This document shows, piece by piece, positions 62,743 to 64,000 of a stretch of 64,000 nt of DNA; positions within the stretch are counted from its first letter, which is position 1, and every line of letters begins with the position of its first letter. The translations under genes and the position numbers were made by a program. The notes below the pieces were generated by a model. It saw nothing but the letters and a program-made list of their open reading frames with translations, was not told the origin of the DNA and ran no database searches. The stretch lies in NCBI RefSeq assembly GCF_036785885.1, contig NC_092316.1, positions 47,415,001 through 47,479,000 on the forward strand, read 5' to 3'. The DNA is from Coffea arabica. Lineage: Eukaryota; Streptophyta; Magnoliopsida; Gentianales; Rubiaceae.

Positions 62743-63678
62743 GTGCCTGTTTGATAACATAAAAAAGTGCTGAAACTGAATTCATTCAAACATTCAAATG
62801 TTGTGGGTGTTTGATAAATAAAAATTCACCTGCTGAACTTATTAAGTGGTGCTGAATTTGTATGTATTTTTTTCAACACAAGAATCGTAGCTGAATGCTT
62901 AATTTGATAAGAATCAAGAGATTTACTTCAACTACTTTATCTTATCTACCAAATATATCCCTGTTTGTTAATTACATTCAAAATCCTTATCTAATTAAAC
63001 AATCTAATATTCCCTATTCAAAATCCTTATCTAATTAAACAAAACAACCTGATATTCTCTATTCAAAAATTTTTTTTAACAATAGTATTTTTTTGCAGTA
63101 ATTTTCATCCACAGACATTTATATTTTGATATTTTTTTTGTGCAGATAAATATTATTTATGTGATGCAGCTTATCCGCACACACGTGGCTTTATGACACC
63201 ATATCGAAATATTAGATATTGGTTGTTTGATTTTCGAAATACTTCTCGTCCAAAATCAAAAGAAGAACGCTTTAACCAAACACATGCAAGATTGAGAAAT
63301 GTAATTGAACGTGCTTTTGCAGTATTAAAAGCTCGTTTTCCCATTCTCAAAATGATGAAATCATACCGTTTTCTCACACAAAGAAACATTGTCATTGAAT
63401 GCATTGCTCTTCACAATCATTGTCATTTTCATACCTAATAATTTTAAGTTAATTAAATTATAGGTTCTATTTCCTTTTTGGATTAAAAGATAGAAGGGCA
63501 AAATTGTACAATTTAGCTTATTAAGCATTAAGTTATGAATATTTATCAAACAGTATAAATAAATTCAGCATTAAGATTCAGACATTCATATATCTCTTTT
63601 CAGTGCTTAAAATTCAGCAAATTAATTATTTCAGTATTCAGAATTCAGAATTCAGATTCAGTGTTATCAAACGGAGCC
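62743..63678 (+). mobile_element. PIF/Harbinger element with transposase remnant
   Basis: 936 bp with TAA duplication (62740-62742 and 63679-63681). The 16-base termini are gtgcctgtttgataac and ggctccgtttgataac (right end, reverse complement). It keeps the last exon of a DDE transposase and is otherwise deleted. It is related to the MITE at 1127-1406 through shared subterminal sequence. Confidence 0.85.
63145..63438 (+). pseudogene. Harbinger transposase (DDE_Tnp_4), last exon
   Basis: After an acceptor-like tttttttgtgcag the frame reads KYYLCDAAYPHTRGFMTPYR, with the second catalytic Asp, then NVIERAFAVLKARFPILK, with the catalytic Glu, and ends ALHNHCHFHT, stop. This is the C-terminal third of a PIF/Harbinger transposase. 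The first Asp and the rest are deleted. The frame is unbroken, suggesting that loss of the 5' part is fairly recent. A partner SANT/Myb protein, normal for the family, is not present. Confidence 0.85.
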
Positions 63679-63681
63679 TAA

Positions 63682-64000
63682 ATCAGCCTATCACCACCAA
63701 TGTTCTTCCTTCTTCACAATTCAACCCATCTCTCTTGCCATTCAAGTTTTTTCATCCTTCCCTAAAATCTCAAGCTCGATGTTTCACAATTTCCAATTGT
63801 GATCATACTTCTTACTCCATTTTCTATGTATTCTTGCTTTTTTTTTCCCAACGAAAGTTTAATAAACAATTATAACACAAATATACAATAGTAAACTTGC
63901 CAAAGTAATATGGACAAAGTGATTTAGGCCTTAAGCAAGGTAGAATGTTTAAGACCAGAGAAATTTTTTTTTTAATACATCAAATACTTTATTTAGAATA
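63682..64000. other. intergenic end of window
   Basis: AT-rich, cut by the window end. The frame at 63603-63875 starts inside the Harbinger right end and is not supported as a gene. Confidence 0.45.

Noticed and set aside
1..64000. CRISPR arrays, rRNA, bacterial operons, integrated virus
   Set aside because: None seen. Regular repeats are microsatellites or LTR tandem units, and all pol-like sequences are Gypsy, Copia or LINE retrotransposons.

Overview
The window is eukaryotic nuclear DNA from a flowering plant, most likely a eudicot. It is AT-rich. Its one clear gene is a spliced plant kinase with GT-AG introns. Most of the rest is plant transposable elements: chromovirus Gypsy, Copia, L1-type LINE, tRNA-derived SINE, hAT, PIF/Harbinger and Mutator-like. 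There are no prokaryotic features, rRNA genes, CRISPR arrays or intact tRNA genes.

Layout. 1-11.6 kb is intergenic and carries small elements: a Harbinger MITE (1127-1406), a TIR element (5607-6065), a long hairpin with a tRNA-like B box (6790-7064), a Mutator-like element (7872-9050) and a SINE (10566-10763). 11782-19598 is a nine-exon gene for a 711-residue CDK-like Ser/Thr kinase of the Arabidopsis IBS1 (At1g18670) type. 20331-24362 is a hAT-type element with an 8-bp target duplication, into which a Copia retrotransposon inserted and then rearranged into a 225-bp-arm palindrome. 25.5-46.3 kb holds a tentative minus-strand gene of unknown family. Its exons join in phase, and its first intron would contain a 13.6-kb Tekay-type chromovirus (32569-46160, TSD aagac). 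That retrotransposon in turn carries a 5-kb L1 LINE (36081-41120). 46.4-48.3 kb is a decayed Gypsy polyprotein on the minus strand. 49.2-64 kb is gene-poor: two truncated LINE tails, a 2.8-kb solo LTR (52608-55422, TSD acaat), two Harbinger elements, a deleted LTR element, and two diverged copies of an ancestral segment (about 50.4-52.0 kb and 57.9-60.0 kb).

Insertion order can be read from nesting and target duplications: Copia is younger than its hAT host, the LINE is younger than the Tekay element, and Tekay is younger than the flanking locus. The two Tekay LTRs have stretches of about 400 bases without a visible difference, so that insertion is fairly recent. Its internal region nevertheless lacks gag, protease and RT, so it needed helper enzymes from other copies.

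The kinase gene is the only confident host gene and no pathway of several genes is visible. All assignments were read by eye; no database search was run. The least expected signal is the minus-strand split gene, and it needs transcript evidence.
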